Assembly: GCA_020630435.1 (NCBI GenBank) | Contig: JAHDBJ010000011.1 | Span: forward strand, 1 to 64,000 | Reading direction: 5' to 3' | Origin: Saprospiraceae bacterium | GTDB lineage: Bacteria; Bacteroidota; Bacteroidia; Chitinophagales; Saprospiraceae | DNA length: 64,000 nucleotides | In this document: piece by piece, positions 20,399 to 29,197 of the stretch | Layout: the number at the start of each line of letters is the position of its first letter | How positions within the stretch are numbered: the first letter of the stretch is position 1 | Program-made: the position numbers and the translations under genes | Notes under the pieces: generated by a model | Database searches by the model: none | What the model was told of the DNA's origin: nothing | What the model saw: the letters and a program-made list of their open reading frames with translations, nothing else

Positions 20399-23215
20399 AT
20401 GAAAGATTTAGTCATATTTATTATATGCCTACTCGCATTTCCTTTATTAAAAGCTCAAAATTATAATTTTAATGGAACAATTAGCCGAGAGGTACTGGAT
20501 AATTATTTAGAACGAGCCATTACTATGCAAGGTCAATCTGAAATTGAAGGTGTTCTTATGTTATCTGAAACAGAGCGGCTACGCAATATCGATATGTTAG
20601 ACGATTTAGAAGCAAAGTTCATTGGAAGAATAGGTGGTTGGTGGGAAAATGGTTGGGGACAAACAAATCATGATAATTTCTTTGACATGGTAGAACAAAA
20701 TGTTCAAGATGTTAAAGCAAATGATCCAGACGTTATTTGCCAAGCTGCGGTCTTTGAATATGTTTCAGCCACAATAGAAACATTCTGGATTCCTGATTAT
20801 GTATGGAATGAATTTGGTTTTTATGGTAATCAAATACCTACAAATCATAGATTGAACTATAGTGATATGTTATATTCTGATGGGAGATATGTAGATTTCT
20901 GGAATCCTAATGCTTCTGTACCAGATATAACACAAGTGGCCACACAAATGTGGTTTTATTATATGGCTACTAGATACATTAGTGTCGGTTGTGAGGCTAT
21001 CCATTTTGGTCAAGCCGAAATTATGAACGAATTTGATGTAGGAAATAAAGAGTATTGGCAATTGTTGCAGCGAATTCGGACATATGCCTCTACACGAAAT
21101 CGTGGTGTAGTGATATGCGATGCTCATGTCCCTTCTGGCGGAATGTATTATGAACCAACGCTCAATATGTCAGTTGCAGCTTGGGAAAATTACACCTATC
21201 CTTATGGTTGGCAAAAACAATTATTATGGGATTTTCATTCTATTTGGGTAGGATATGAAGAAGCTTCAGGTTGTACTTCTAACTTACAACCTGTTACTGT
21301 TAATCCCGATCCGAATAGAGGTTTACATCAACGAAGTCTTGGCGGACGAAGCCCGCAAGGATGGTATGCAGTCAGTAACCCTTATTTAGTAGAATTAGAT
21401 AATGGAGATGTTGGTACTGCAGTTGGCTGCAACAGTTCGCCTGCATGGATGTTGTATGGTTGGGATGAAATAAGTTGGTTTGGTGAACAACCAGAATATT
21501 ATAGAAATCGTATTTTAAAATATACACATTATAAGATTAAGTGTATGGATAAAAACGGTCATTTAATTATGCCTGGACTTAGAGGAGTTACTCCTGGTAA
21601 TGGAAACCCTAACTATCTCTATCGTGCGAATACGGGATTTCATAACCAACAAGTAACAATTAAAAATATTTGGAATAACGTACTCCCTTCTCCAGAAAAT
21701 TGGGTAAGACATGATTTTTCTGATGCTTATGTATCCAATTCACCCAACCCTGGAATAGCGGATAAAAATCTAGTTCATGTTGGTAACAATAGAATGTATT
21801 ATATTGGAACTGACCAAAGAGTTCATGGGTATATTAAATATGGTGATACGTGGTTAACGACAAGCCCCTCTTATGCTGCAGGTAACATAAATCAACAACA
21901 AAAAGCAGCAGGAGACTTAGTCGCCAATCCATCAGGGACATACCTCTATTATAGAGGAACAAATGGTCTTATATATCGCTATAAAATTAATAACGATTGG
22001 TCTTATACCTATTCTGCCATGCCTACAAATTCGGCGATGCAGCAACAGAATATTTCAGCCATGAGTTCATTGATATGCCCTACAGATAACCGAATCTACT
22101 ATATTGCAAAAGAAAATGCAAGTGGACATAGGCGTATTCATGGCTTTATTAAATATGGTAGTACATGGTTAACAACAAGTCCGTCGTGGTCTGCCCATTC
22201 AAATGGATTTAATATCAATAATCAACAAAAAGCGGCATTAGATTTAACCATAAATCCATCAGGGACGGATCTCTATTATATTGGGATTGATGGTCTAGTC
22301 TATCGTTATAAAATCAATAATGATTGGTCTTATACCTATTCTGCCATGCCTACAAATACGGCCATGCAACAGCAAAAATTGCAAGCATTTGGTTCACTTA
22401 TTTGTCCTAAGGATAATCGTTTATATTATATTGCTTACGAGAAAAATAATGGATGGAAACGACGTGTACACGGCTTTATTAAATATGGTAGTACATGGTT
22501 AACAACAAGTCCGTCGTGGTCTGCCCATTCAAATGGATTTAATATCAATAATCAACAAACCACCAATAATAAATTAGTATGTAGTCCTGATAATAAAACA
22601 ATAGCCTATCTTGGAAGCGACAGTCAATTATATGGCTTTAATATCAACAATGATTGGAGTTATTCATTTATAACTTTTAATAAAACACCAACAAACAAAA
22701 CGCCTAGAGAAAGCTTGGTTTTTAATAGTAATAATGATTTATATTATATTGCTAGCATTTTTGGAGATAATAAAGTGCATTTCTTTAGATATGGGTATGA
22801 TCATTGTGAAAATGATGGGGTTCAAATTGTTGAACCGAGTTGTTGTATTTATAGAATGACAGATGATTTATCTAGTGAGAACCCCATCAAATCGAATTTA
22901 CCTCAATTAAACCAGAAAAATCAGCATCGTTTAAATATTCAAAATACAAGCTTCAAAATAATTTTATCTCCAAATCCAGCTTATTCGGATAATGTATCCT
23001 TATCTTTGGAGGATTCAGATGAAAAATTATTCAAAGATGAAATATTAAGTATCTCAATTTTTGATTTGAATGGAAAGGTATTAAAGAACGAAGAGGTAAT
23101 TTATACTCCTGCACCAATAAACCTAAATATAAGTGATTTAGCCAATGGCGTTTATCTTATATCTGTAAAATCGAAAATAGGGATTAGTGTTGAAAAATTG
23201 ATTATATCTAGGTAG
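20399..23215 (+). CDS. T9SS-secreted barrel plus beta-propeller (tectonin/lectin-like) protein
   Basis: Start set at the ATG at 20399, which begins the signal peptide (MKDLVIFIICLLAFPLLKAQ); a TTG at 20378 is less likely. The 938-residue protein has an N-terminal region (about 25-420) with segments such as EAIHFGQAEIMNEFD, VVICDAHVPSGG and WMLYGWDEISWF, suggesting a TIM-barrel glycoside-hydrolase-like fold. I cannot assign a family or catalytic pair. Residues about 454-797 are repeats with YYIGTDxxVHGxIKYGxTWLTT and YRYKINNDWSYTY, like tectonin or fucose-lectin propeller blades. A T9SS sorting domain (LSPNPAYSDN to the C-terminus) follows. A carbohydrate-binding secreted enzyme is a reasonable guess. 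The FkbM gene begins 4 bp after its stop. Confidence 0.8.
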   Translation: MKDLVIFIICLLAFPLLKAQNYNFNGTISREVLDNYLERAITMQGQSEIEGVLMLSETERLRNIDMLDDLEAKFIGRIGGWWENGWGQTNHDNFFDMVEQNVQDVKANDPDVICQAAVFEYVSATIETFWIPDYVWNEFGFYGNQIPTNHRLNYSDMLYSDGRYVDFWNPNASVPDITQVATQMWFYYMATRYISVGCEAIHFGQAEIMNEFDVGNKEYWQLLQRIRTYASTRNRGVVICDAHVPSGGMYYEPTLNMSVAAWENYTYPYGWQKQLLWDFHSIWVGYEEASGCTSNLQPVTVNPDPNRGLHQRSLGGRSPQGWYAVSNPYLVELDNGDVGTAVGCNSSPAWMLYGWDEISWFGEQPEYYRNRILKYTHYKIKCMDKNGHLIMPGLRGVTPGNGNPNYLYRANTGFHNQQVTIKNIWNNVLPSPENWVRHDFSDAYVSNSPNPGIADKNLVHVGNNRMYYIGTDQRVHGYIKYGDTWLTTSPSYAAGNINQQQKAAGDLVANPSGTYLYYRGTNGLIYRYKINNDWSYTYSAMPTNSAMQQQNISAMSSLICPTDNRIYYIAKENASGHRRIHGFIKYGSTWLTTSPSWSAHSNGFNINNQQKAALDLTINPSGTDLYYIGIDGLVYRYKINNDWSYTYSAMPTNTAMQQQKLQAFGSLICPKDNRLYYIAYEKNNGWKRRVHGFIKYGSTWLTTSPSWSAHSNGFNINNQQTTNNKLVCSPDNKTIAYLGSDSQLYGFNINNDWSYSFITFNKTPTNKTPRESLVFNSNNDLYYIASIFGDNKVHFFRYGYDHCENDGVQIVEPSCCIYRMTDDLSSENPIKSNLPQLNQKNQHRLNIQNTSFKIILSPNPAYSDNVSLSLEDSDEKLFKDEILSISIFDLNGKVLKNEEVIYTPAPINLNISDLANGVYLISVKSKIGISVEKLIISR
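22142..22229 (+). repeat. 88-bp perfect direct repeat, copy 1, within propeller gene
   Basis: Identical at the DNA level to 22472-22559, exactly 330 bp (110 codons) downstream. Perfect identity including third codon positions implies a recent blade duplication or gene conversion. Confidence 0.9.
22472..22559 (+). repeat. 88-bp perfect direct repeat, copy 2, within propeller gene
   Basis: Second copy of the 88-bp repeat at 22142-22229, in the same reading frame. The surrounding blade sequence is similar but diverged, so only this core has been homogenised recently. Confidence 0.9.
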
Positions 23216-23219
23216 ATGG

Positions 23220-24140
23220 ATGGATAAAAACCGTTTATTAAATAATATTGAAAAAGTAAAATCACTTGCCTCAACATCCAAAGTTAGAAGGATGTTGAGG
23301 CATCCTTTCAAATATTGCTATGCAATTTTATTTCGAGAATTAATATATAAAAGACAAAAGAAAGCAAAGGAAGTTATAGGGGAAACATTTTTTGAGTCGA
23401 AAATGAATATTCTGTTGCCATCAAGTACCGACATATACTTGACGGGTGGAAAATCTCACTTCTCTGAAATTAAACTCGCCAAATTTTTAATTCGAAATTT
23501 GAAAATAAGAGATGTCTTTTTTGATATAGGTGCCCACTATGGATATTTTTCTCTATTGGCTTCCAAATTAGTAGGAAATAGTGGTCGTGTGATTGCCTTT
23601 GAAGCAGCCCCTTCAACCTTCAAAATTTTAAAAAAAAATAAAGTACGAGAGAATAATCTTGATATTTTTAATACTGTACTATCGGATACTAGAGAACTGC
23701 TAAAATTTTATCAATTCCCTAACCTTTATTCAGAGTATAGTACATTGAATGTTAAACAGTTCTCTGAAAGTAATTGGTATAATATTCATAAACCAAAAGA
23801 AATAATTGTAGAATCCGATTACCTTGATAATTTTATTGGGAATACAAAAATATATCCTACTATAATTAAAATTGATGTAGAAGGTGCCGAATACAAAGTA
23901 TTGAAAGGGGCGATTGATTTATTAAAAGAGCAAGCACCAATTATAGTAATGGAATACCTGTCGGACAAAAGAGGGAATACAGAGCATATTAAAGCAGAGC
24001 ATTTATTAAACAGCTTAGGGTATTTATCGTTTAGGATAAATATGGATGGGGACAAGGAAAAATGTAATAATATCCGCAAATTTCTTAGAGAGAATAAGGT
24101 AGAATCTGATAATATAGTTTTTGTGAAAACTCGTATGTAG
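23220..24140 (+). CDS. FkbM family methyltransferase
   Basis: A 306-residue SAM-dependent methyltransferase. The SAM-binding motif I is VFFDIGAHYGYFSLLASKLVG, motif II VIAFEAAPSTF, and IKIDVEGAEYKVLKGA is the FkbM hallmark near residue 220. The start at 23220 lies 4 bp after the stop of the secreted propeller protein, so translational coupling is likely. FkbM enzymes commonly O-methylate sugars in surface glycans. Modification of a glycan linked to, or recognised by, the upstream secreted protein is an inference from coupling. Confidence 0.88.
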   Translation: MDKNRLLNNIEKVKSLASTSKVRRMLRHPFKYCYAILFRELIYKRQKKAKEVIGETFFESKMNILLPSSTDIYLTGGKSHFSEIKLAKFLIRNLKIRDVFFDIGAHYGYFSLLASKLVGNSGRVIAFEAAPSTFKILKKNKVRENNLDIFNTVLSDTRELLKFYQFPNLYSEYSTLNVKQFSESNWYNIHKPKEIIVESDYLDNFIGNTKIYPTIIKIDVEGAEYKVLKGAIDLLKEQAPIIVMEYLSDKRGNTEHIKAEHLLNSLGYLSFRINMDGDKEKCNNIRKFLRENKVESDNIVFVKTRM

Positions 24141-24192
24141 AGTTTAAAGGACAGCCTTTGTATTATTTATTTTTTTTCTTATTTTAAAGATT

Positions 24193-24355
24193 AAAGTTGT
24201 TTAATAATGAAGGTTTAGTTTAGTTATAAGTGCTTGTATATCAAGATAAAGCTCCATTCTTTTTTCGTAGCCTTAGCTATGGTAAAAAGAATTAGTTGAA
24301 ATATTGAGATACAATGACTTGTAAATAATTCATCATTCTATTTTTTAACAGCTTC
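24193..24355 (-). repeat. MITE-like hairpin element, 163 bp, copy A
   Basis: Reverse-orientation relative of the 163-bp copy at 35852-36014, nearly identical over its whole length. Ends are AAGTTGTTTAA and GTTAAAAAATAG...-type inverted termini (GAAGCTGTT on the minus strand). The element is an imperfect palindrome around a GTAGC/GCTAC-type centre, so it can fold into one long hairpin. It encodes nothing. It lies directly upstream of the EAD11 gene and fills most of the 24141-24404 spacer. Confidence 0.75.
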
Positions 24356-24404
24356 ATTATATATTCTTATAAGAAGATGCTATGATTAAAATTAACCAAA
24401 ACAA

Positions 24405-24950
24405 ATGGACGAAAACACATTAAAAAATCAAATAAGAAAGTTAATTGCAGAAAACAAGTTGAATTCGGCTATTGAATTATTGGGTTCAAATATTAAAAAT
24501 AATGAGAGCTTAGATGAAATAATAATACAACTTGCGAGATATAATGCTATAAAAAAAGAGTCAATACAAGGAACAATCACAAGCCAAGAGCTAAATCAGG
24601 AGTTAAATGCTTTGAGAAGAAATATTCTTTCATTGATTAGAGAAGAAACCTTAATAATACAAGATCCATCAAAAGAAGATTTTACGTTAAGGGTGTTTAA
24701 GGAGACCTTGAATATGTCTTTAACAAGAGTGAAAGTAGCTAATTATTTTTTAGCACAATATGAGAAAAGCCAGCCTGTTTCTATTTCGGATACTGTATTA
24801 GAAAACAAGTTAAAAAGTAGAAAATTAGTTGTTGATTTTTTCGACGAAATGAAAAAGGTAGATTTATTATCGAAGAAGAAAGAAGGGAATCGAACGTATT
24901 GGATGATTAATGAAGAGGGAAAAAAAATAATGAAAGAAATCATAAAATAG
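24405..24950 (+). CDS. Small EAD11-type death-like adaptor domain protein with C-terminal winged helix
   Basis: A 181-residue cytoplasmic protein. Residues about 4-82 match the pattern of effector-associated domain 11: LKNQIRKLIAENKLNSAIEL, a run of helices, QLARYNAIKKESIQGTIT, then ELNALRRNILSLI. EADs are death-like helical adaptor domains that recruit effectors to NTPase or protease partners in bacterial conflict systems. Residues about 95-181 look like a winged helix (VVDFFDEMKKVDLL, then KEGNRTYWMINEEGKK). No caspase, TIR, NTPase or other EAD partner is in the window. The gene stands alone between two inverted copies of the same MITE family. Domain identity is by recalled pattern. Confidence 0.75.
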   Translation: MDENTLKNQIRKLIAENKLNSAIELLGSNIKNNESLDEIIIQLARYNAIKKESIQGTITSQELNQELNALRRNILSLIREETLIIQDPSKEDFTLRVFKETLNMSLTRVKVANYFLAQYEKSQPVSISDTVLENKLKSRKLVVDFFDEMKKVDLLSKKKEGNRTYWMINEEGKKIMKEIIK

Positions 24951-25007
24951 ACTTGTGCTATTCCTTCATTTTAACGTCTTGAGATAGACTTTTATAGCAC
25001 AAGTCTA
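24948..25007 (+). terminator. Long-stem hairpin at the end of the EAD11 gene
   Basis: Perfect 14-bp inverted repeat (24948-24961 with 24994-25007), beginning inside the stop codon, with a 32-nt loop. The downstream T run is weak, so it may stop transcription or protect the 3' end. The following 25008-25163 shows nothing else recognisable. Confidence 0.55.
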
Positions 25008-25163
25008 TATTTCTTAGCTAAGAAAAAAGTTTTACATACGTAAGCGCAACAGAAGTGAAACCAAATCCAAAAGATTTCACTAAGGTTTTGTCTTAAACAT
25101 TTCATTTTCTTCATAAACAAAAATTTAAGTATTAAAAAATAGAATTTCGATTGTATATAAATT

Positions 25164-25224
25164 GAAGCTGTTTAAAAATAGAATGCTCAATTATTTACTT
25201 ATAACTTCATTATTAAACAATTTC
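25164..25224 (+). repeat. MITE-like element, 61-bp form, copy C
   Basis: Ends GAAGCTGTTTAA and TTAAACAATTTC. Its left 37 bp match the left end of the 163-bp copies and its right end matches theirs, so it looks like an internally deleted derivative. It lies downstream of the EAD11 gene in the orientation opposite to copy A. Confidence 0.7.
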
Positions 25225-25366
25225 ATTTATAAAATGTGTCCTTATAACAGTTGATTCATAGAAATTATTGTTATATGTAGATATATTTTACTAAACAATA
25301 TGTTAATGGTGGAAAAGATGAAATCATATTGAGTTATAATGATAAAGGCGAAATGAATATGTTGCT

Positions 25367-26329
25367 TTAATCGCTCAAATTAAAGCGGACAGGAAACAAG
25401 ACTTTCGATTTTATTGCTTTTCCATCTTTATAGGCTGGAATCCATTTTTCTTTTAGGCTCGCAATAAATCGTTCGACTTCTTCGGAGCAACCGCCAGGAA
25501 GGGCTCTTTTAATATAACTTTCTACAATCTTACCGTTTTCATCAATATTTAATTGAGCAATTACAATTCCTTCAATTCCATTATCCTTGGCAAGTTTTGG
25601 ATATTGGATAAAGGCGGCAGATCGTTGTTTTAGCGTTTTTTCTGTACAAGATTCGTCTGTGGCATCTTTACAACTTGCTAGTTTCGCCAAAACATCAGGT
25701 TTTTCGTAAGGGACATTCATGCTAGGATCAACTTTAAACGGTTCTTTATAGCTTGTAGTTCCCCATTCTCCTTGGTATTTCACCACCCGAAGTCCCGTTT
25801 CTTCATCGAAGGATTTAATCTCATCGTATTCGATCCCTCCAATTTTATTCTGCTGGTCAGCATCATAAAGTCCCCATAAATTCCCTTTCTTTATTTTTAA
25901 ATAGTACTTTGTTTTTCCAATATGTTCTATCTTATCATATTCTGGCTCAAGGATTACACGATAATCGGTTATAACACCATATTGATCACCTTTTTTACAA
26001 ATTGCTGTTGCCGATTTAATATATCCTTTTTGTCCTACAAATGGACCGATATAATCATATTCTATAGGATGGCTTAATTCCTTCCAGGAAGGCTTAAAAA
26101 TTCCCCATTTCTCATCAATCGCTACTCGCCAACACCCTTCACGTTCATCGTATTCTGCTTTATCAAATGCTAATTTTTTAAACTGTTTGCCCTTGTTGTT
26201 TTGAAATATGAGTTTGTCCAGCTTAGGATGTTTTACAAAACTTCCTTGAGCAAACAAAACTTGTGATGAAAGAAGAAGGATGAGTATCAAAAAAATTGAG
26301 AGGATAAAGTTAGGTTTCATATTTTTCAT
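25367..26329 (-). CDS. WG-repeat protein with C-terminal TonB domain
   Basis: The start at 26329 (MKNMKPNFILSIFLIL) begins a signal peptide ending near VLFAQ; 26320 is equally possible, while the farther TTG at 26344 is less likely. The exported protein has several WG (KWGIFK, LWGLYD, EWGTTS) repeats over residues 70-200. It then has a TonB_C domain: IQYPKLAKDNGIEGIVIAQL, IDENGKIVES, ALPGGCSEEVE and the closing KVLFPVRFNL. In Bacteroidota such stand-alone periplasmic TonB-domain proteins are common, and their role beyond envelope function is not known. It has no exbBD neighbours. Confidence 0.85.
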   Translation of the reverse strand: MKNMKPNFILSIFLILILLLSSQVLFAQGSFVKHPKLDKLIFQNNKGKQFKKLAFDKAEYDEREGCWRVAIDEKWGIFKPSWKELSHPIEYDYIGPFVGQKGYIKSATAICKKGDQYGVITDYRVILEPEYDKIEHIGKTKYYLKIKKGNLWGLYDADQQNKIGGIEYDEIKSFDEETGLRVVKYQGEWGTTSYKEPFKVDPSMNVPYEKPDVLAKLASCKDATDESCTEKTLKQRSAAFIQYPKLAKDNGIEGIVIAQLNIDENGKIVESYIKRALPGGCSEEVERFIASLKEKWIPAYKDGKAIKSKVLFPVRFNLSD

Positions 26330-26480
26330 TTTATTAAACAACAAATTTAATATGAATTATTAAAATAATCTTGTACTAAATTATTAATGTTGAGTTAAAA
26401 TGTGATGAGAGTATCTAATATGAATTGACTTAATTTTTCTCCTTAATGGTGTTTTGGGCTATAGGCTATAAAAATTTTAT

Positions 26481-26516
26481 AAAAAAATGCCCTAGATGCA
26501 TAAAGAATCTAGGGCA
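26481..26516 (-). terminator. Terminator on the minus strand
   Basis: Perfect 10-bp stem (TGCCCTAGAT at 26488-26497 with 26507-26516) followed on the minus strand by a T run (plus-strand A at 26481-26487). It would end the fadJ-like transcript or the candidate RNA at 26530-26700. Confidence 0.85.
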
Positions 26517-26529
26517 ATCGTAGTAAAAC

Positions 26530-26700
26530 GGGGGTTTTGGTGTAATTGTTCAAGAAGCGTTAGTTGTTTAAAAAGTCCTAACAGGATGAGAACCCTGAAA
26601 GGACTTCTAGGGGGTCGAAGGGGGACTTGTTAGTTTTGGTCGTAGGTAGATTCGTTTATCCCCCCTTAAACCGGCATTATCATAATATTTCAAAAGTAGC
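26530..26700 (-). ncRNA. Candidate structured non-coding RNA
   Basis: A G/C-rich island in an otherwise AT-rich 704-bp spacer with no open frame. On the minus strand it forms a hairpin with stem AAGTCCT/AGGACTT, symmetric TT/TT internal loop and inner CAGG/CCTG. A second long-range stem has arms AAGGGGGGA and TCCCCCTT (one bulged base). A strong terminator for the same strand lies just downstream at 26481-26516. It may be an independent RNA (6S-like RNAs are one thought) or a 3'-UTR structure of the fadJ-like transcript. No family match is claimed. The rest of the spacer (26760-27048) shows nothing. Confidence 0.4.
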
Positions 26701-27048
26701 TTGTCTGTTTGTGTTAAGTGTGTGGGTTTTAACCTAAAACCAAAAGTGTATTTTAAAAATATACTCTCAGCAAATAGTTATGAACTTTTACAAACTACAA
26801 TTGAATATCAATTTTTTAAAGCATATTACCATCTAAGTGGAAACTAAGATGTGCTATGAAAATTTATATAATTACTATTATAAATTTATAAGTACTTGTA
26901 GTTGAAAGGGGGGAATCAATTTATAAGAAGGCACATTTTAACTATGTCACAATATAGTCAATGGAGATAAAAAAACCAAATAAAATTCATTTTTTATGAA
27001 AATAAATATTTTGTGACAGCTATAAGGTTTAGTATTTTTCAATAGAAA

Positions 27049-29178
27049 CTATCCAAATACAGTCTGTTCTTTCATCATTTTAAGAAGTATTTTGGGAACT
27101 TTAAAACGTTGTCCGTGTTTTGCTTTGTAAGACTTACATTTTTCTACAAATGCAACAATACCATAATCATTAATATAATGAAGGACACCCCCTTTGAAGC
27201 TTGGGAATTGCCATCCTAATATACTCCCCATGTTAGCATCTTGAACACTAGAGACAATTCCTTCTTGTAAACACCTCGCAGCTTCTAGAGCTTGAACCAT
27301 TAATAGTCGTTCTTTTAGTTCGTCTTCATTGTAATAGTTTTCTTTATTTGGATAATGTTCTTGTATGTTTTCCCAAATCCCAACCTTTTCATTATTTTCA
27401 TAATGGTAGAATCCAGCACCATTAAACTTTCCTGAACGACCTAAGGTTTCGGTCATATAATCAATAATACTTAAGGCAGGATGATCGGTATATTTTTTGC
27501 CAAAATGTTCTGCTGCTTGACGTTCGGCTCTTCGAACAACTTTTAGTGAAAGTACGTCAGCCATTTCTAAACCTCCCATAGGCATACCCGCTTGTATACC
27601 CATATGTTCGATAACAATAGCAGGAATTCCTTCTGCTAGCATAGTTATCGCTTCTAGGATATAAGTGTTTTGAACTCTAGCAGCATAAAATCCAGGATTA
27701 TCTTTGACGATAATTGGAATTTTCTTGAGACTTCTTACAAAATCAAATGCTTTAGCTATGGTTTCATTAGAAGTTTGATCACCCTTAACTATTTCTACAA
27801 GTAATTCATTTTCAACAGGAGAGAAAAAATGTAATCCAATAAAATTATCAGGATGAACAGTTGATTTGGCAAGTGTATTGATAGGAATTAAAGAGGTGTT
27901 ACTAGCAATGAAAGTATATTCGTCGATATGTTTATTCGCTTCTTTAATCACTTTCTCCTTTACGACTTGATTCTCAAATACAGCTTCAATAACTAAATCA
28001 CAAGATTCAAAATCCTCAGCATTTTCTGTAGGATGGATACGAGCTAGAATTTTTTGTTTGTCTTTTTCTTTCATCAATCCTTTTTCAACAATCTGCTCTA
28101 GTTGCTTTTCTGAAAAAGCCTTACCCCTTTCGGCAACAGGAATCGAAATATCTTTCAAGATAACTTCCATTTTTCTTTTGGCACATACATAAGCGATACC
28201 AGAACCCATAAGTCCTGCGCCAATAATACCCACTTTTTTAGGTCTAAATTTGCCGAAGCCCTTAGGACGATTTGTTCCTCCTTTTATTTTAAGAAGATCA
28301 AACCAGTAAGCTTTCACCATATTTCGAGATTCAGGGCGCATAAGCAATTGTGTGAAGTTCCGACTTTCTATTCTACAAGCAGTATCAAAATCGACTTTTG
28401 CGCCTTCTACTAAAGTGTGTAAGATTGCCTTAGGTGCAGGGAAATGATTTCGGTGCTTTTTAGTGAGTTCAGCGATTAATCGAGGAACTAAAGTGGATAC
28501 TTTAGAATCCCATGATTGACTGTTAGGAATTTGATACCCATTTCTATCCCAAGGTTGACGACCTTCAGGGTTAGACATCAACCATTTTTTTGCCTTACTC
28601 ATCATATCTTTTCGATCTTTAGCCAATTCATCGATGAGTCCTGCCTCTAAGGCTTCTTTAGGCTTATATCTTTTACCTGTACTCAAAATGTGAAAGGCTT
28701 TCTCTATGCCTAACATCCACAACATTCGGATATTGCCACCACTTCCAGGCATTAGTCCTAAGGTGACCTCAGGTAAACCAAGTGAAATTTTATTATTATC
28801 AATGGCAATCTTATAATGACAGGCTAAAGGCAATTCAAAACCAACACCTAACGCAGTTCCATTGATAGCTGCTACAACAGGAACTCCAGGTAATTCTAAA
28901 GCTCTAAAAAAGGATTTTAATTTTTCAGAGTATTCAAAGATTTCTTGAGGATTATAATTTTTATATAAATATTCTAGATCACCCCCTGCCAAGAATGTAT
29001 CTTTTTCAGATGTTAATATGACCCCTCTCAGTTGTCCTTTTTCTTTTTCAATTTTCAAATGTTCAAGGACAGGCACAAAGACTTGCCCCATTTTATGGTT
29101 GATAATGTTAACTTTTCGATCTTTCATGTCCATCCGCAGCGTCACAATATTATCCGTATCTTTTTGATATTTTATCAT
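27049..29178 (-). CDS. fadJ: Bifunctional enoyl-CoA hydratase/3-hydroxyacyl-CoA dehydrogenase (fatty-acid oxidation alpha subunit)
   Basis: A 709-residue two-enzyme protein of beta-oxidation. The N-terminal crotonase domain (1-290) has the oxyanion-hole segment LAGGDLEYLY and both catalytic Glu regions, GTALGVGFELPLACHYK and LPEVTLGLMPGSGG. The dehydrogenase part starts with the NAD motif VGIIGAGLMGSGIAYV, has the catalytic His in NFIGLHFFSPVENELLVEI, and carries the C-terminal 3HCDH helices (DNPGFYAARVQNTY). It hydrates enoyl-CoA and oxidises the resulting 3-hydroxyacyl-CoA. No thiolase gene is adjacent. The start codon lies 20 bp downstream of rnpB, leaving little room for a separate promoter. 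FadB versus FadJ cannot be separated by eye. Confidence 0.9.
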   Translation of the reverse strand: MIKYQKDTDNIVTLRMDMKDRKVNIINHKMGQVFVPVLEHLKIEKEKGQLRGVILTSEKDTFLAGGDLEYLYKNYNPQEIFEYSEKLKSFFRALELPGVPVVAAINGTALGVGFELPLACHYKIAIDNNKISLGLPEVTLGLMPGSGGNIRMLWMLGIEKAFHILSTGKRYKPKEALEAGLIDELAKDRKDMMSKAKKWLMSNPEGRQPWDRNGYQIPNSQSWDSKVSTLVPRLIAELTKKHRNHFPAPKAILHTLVEGAKVDFDTACRIESRNFTQLLMRPESRNMVKAYWFDLLKIKGGTNRPKGFGKFRPKKVGIIGAGLMGSGIAYVCAKRKMEVILKDISIPVAERGKAFSEKQLEQIVEKGLMKEKDKQKILARIHPTENAEDFESCDLVIEAVFENQVVKEKVIKEANKHIDEYTFIASNTSLIPINTLAKSTVHPDNFIGLHFFSPVENELLVEIVKGDQTSNETIAKAFDFVRSLKKIPIIVKDNPGFYAARVQNTYILEAITMLAEGIPAIVIEHMGIQAGMPMGGLEMADVLSLKVVRRAERQAAEHFGKKYTDHPALSIIDYMTETLGRSGKFNGAGFYHYENNEKVGIWENIQEHYPNKENYYNEDELKERLLMVQALEAARCLQEGIVSSVQDANMGSILGWQFPSFKGGVLHYINDYGIVAFVEKCKSYKAKHGQRFKVPKILLKMMKEQTVFG

Positions 29179-29197
29179 ATTAAATCTATTTTAAAAA

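Noticed and set aside
25286-25370. Plus-strand frame reading TKQYVNGGKDEIILSYND
   Set aside because: It has no start codon, a stop just upstream, and overlaps the end of the TonB-domain gene. It may be a small fossil but cannot be supported.
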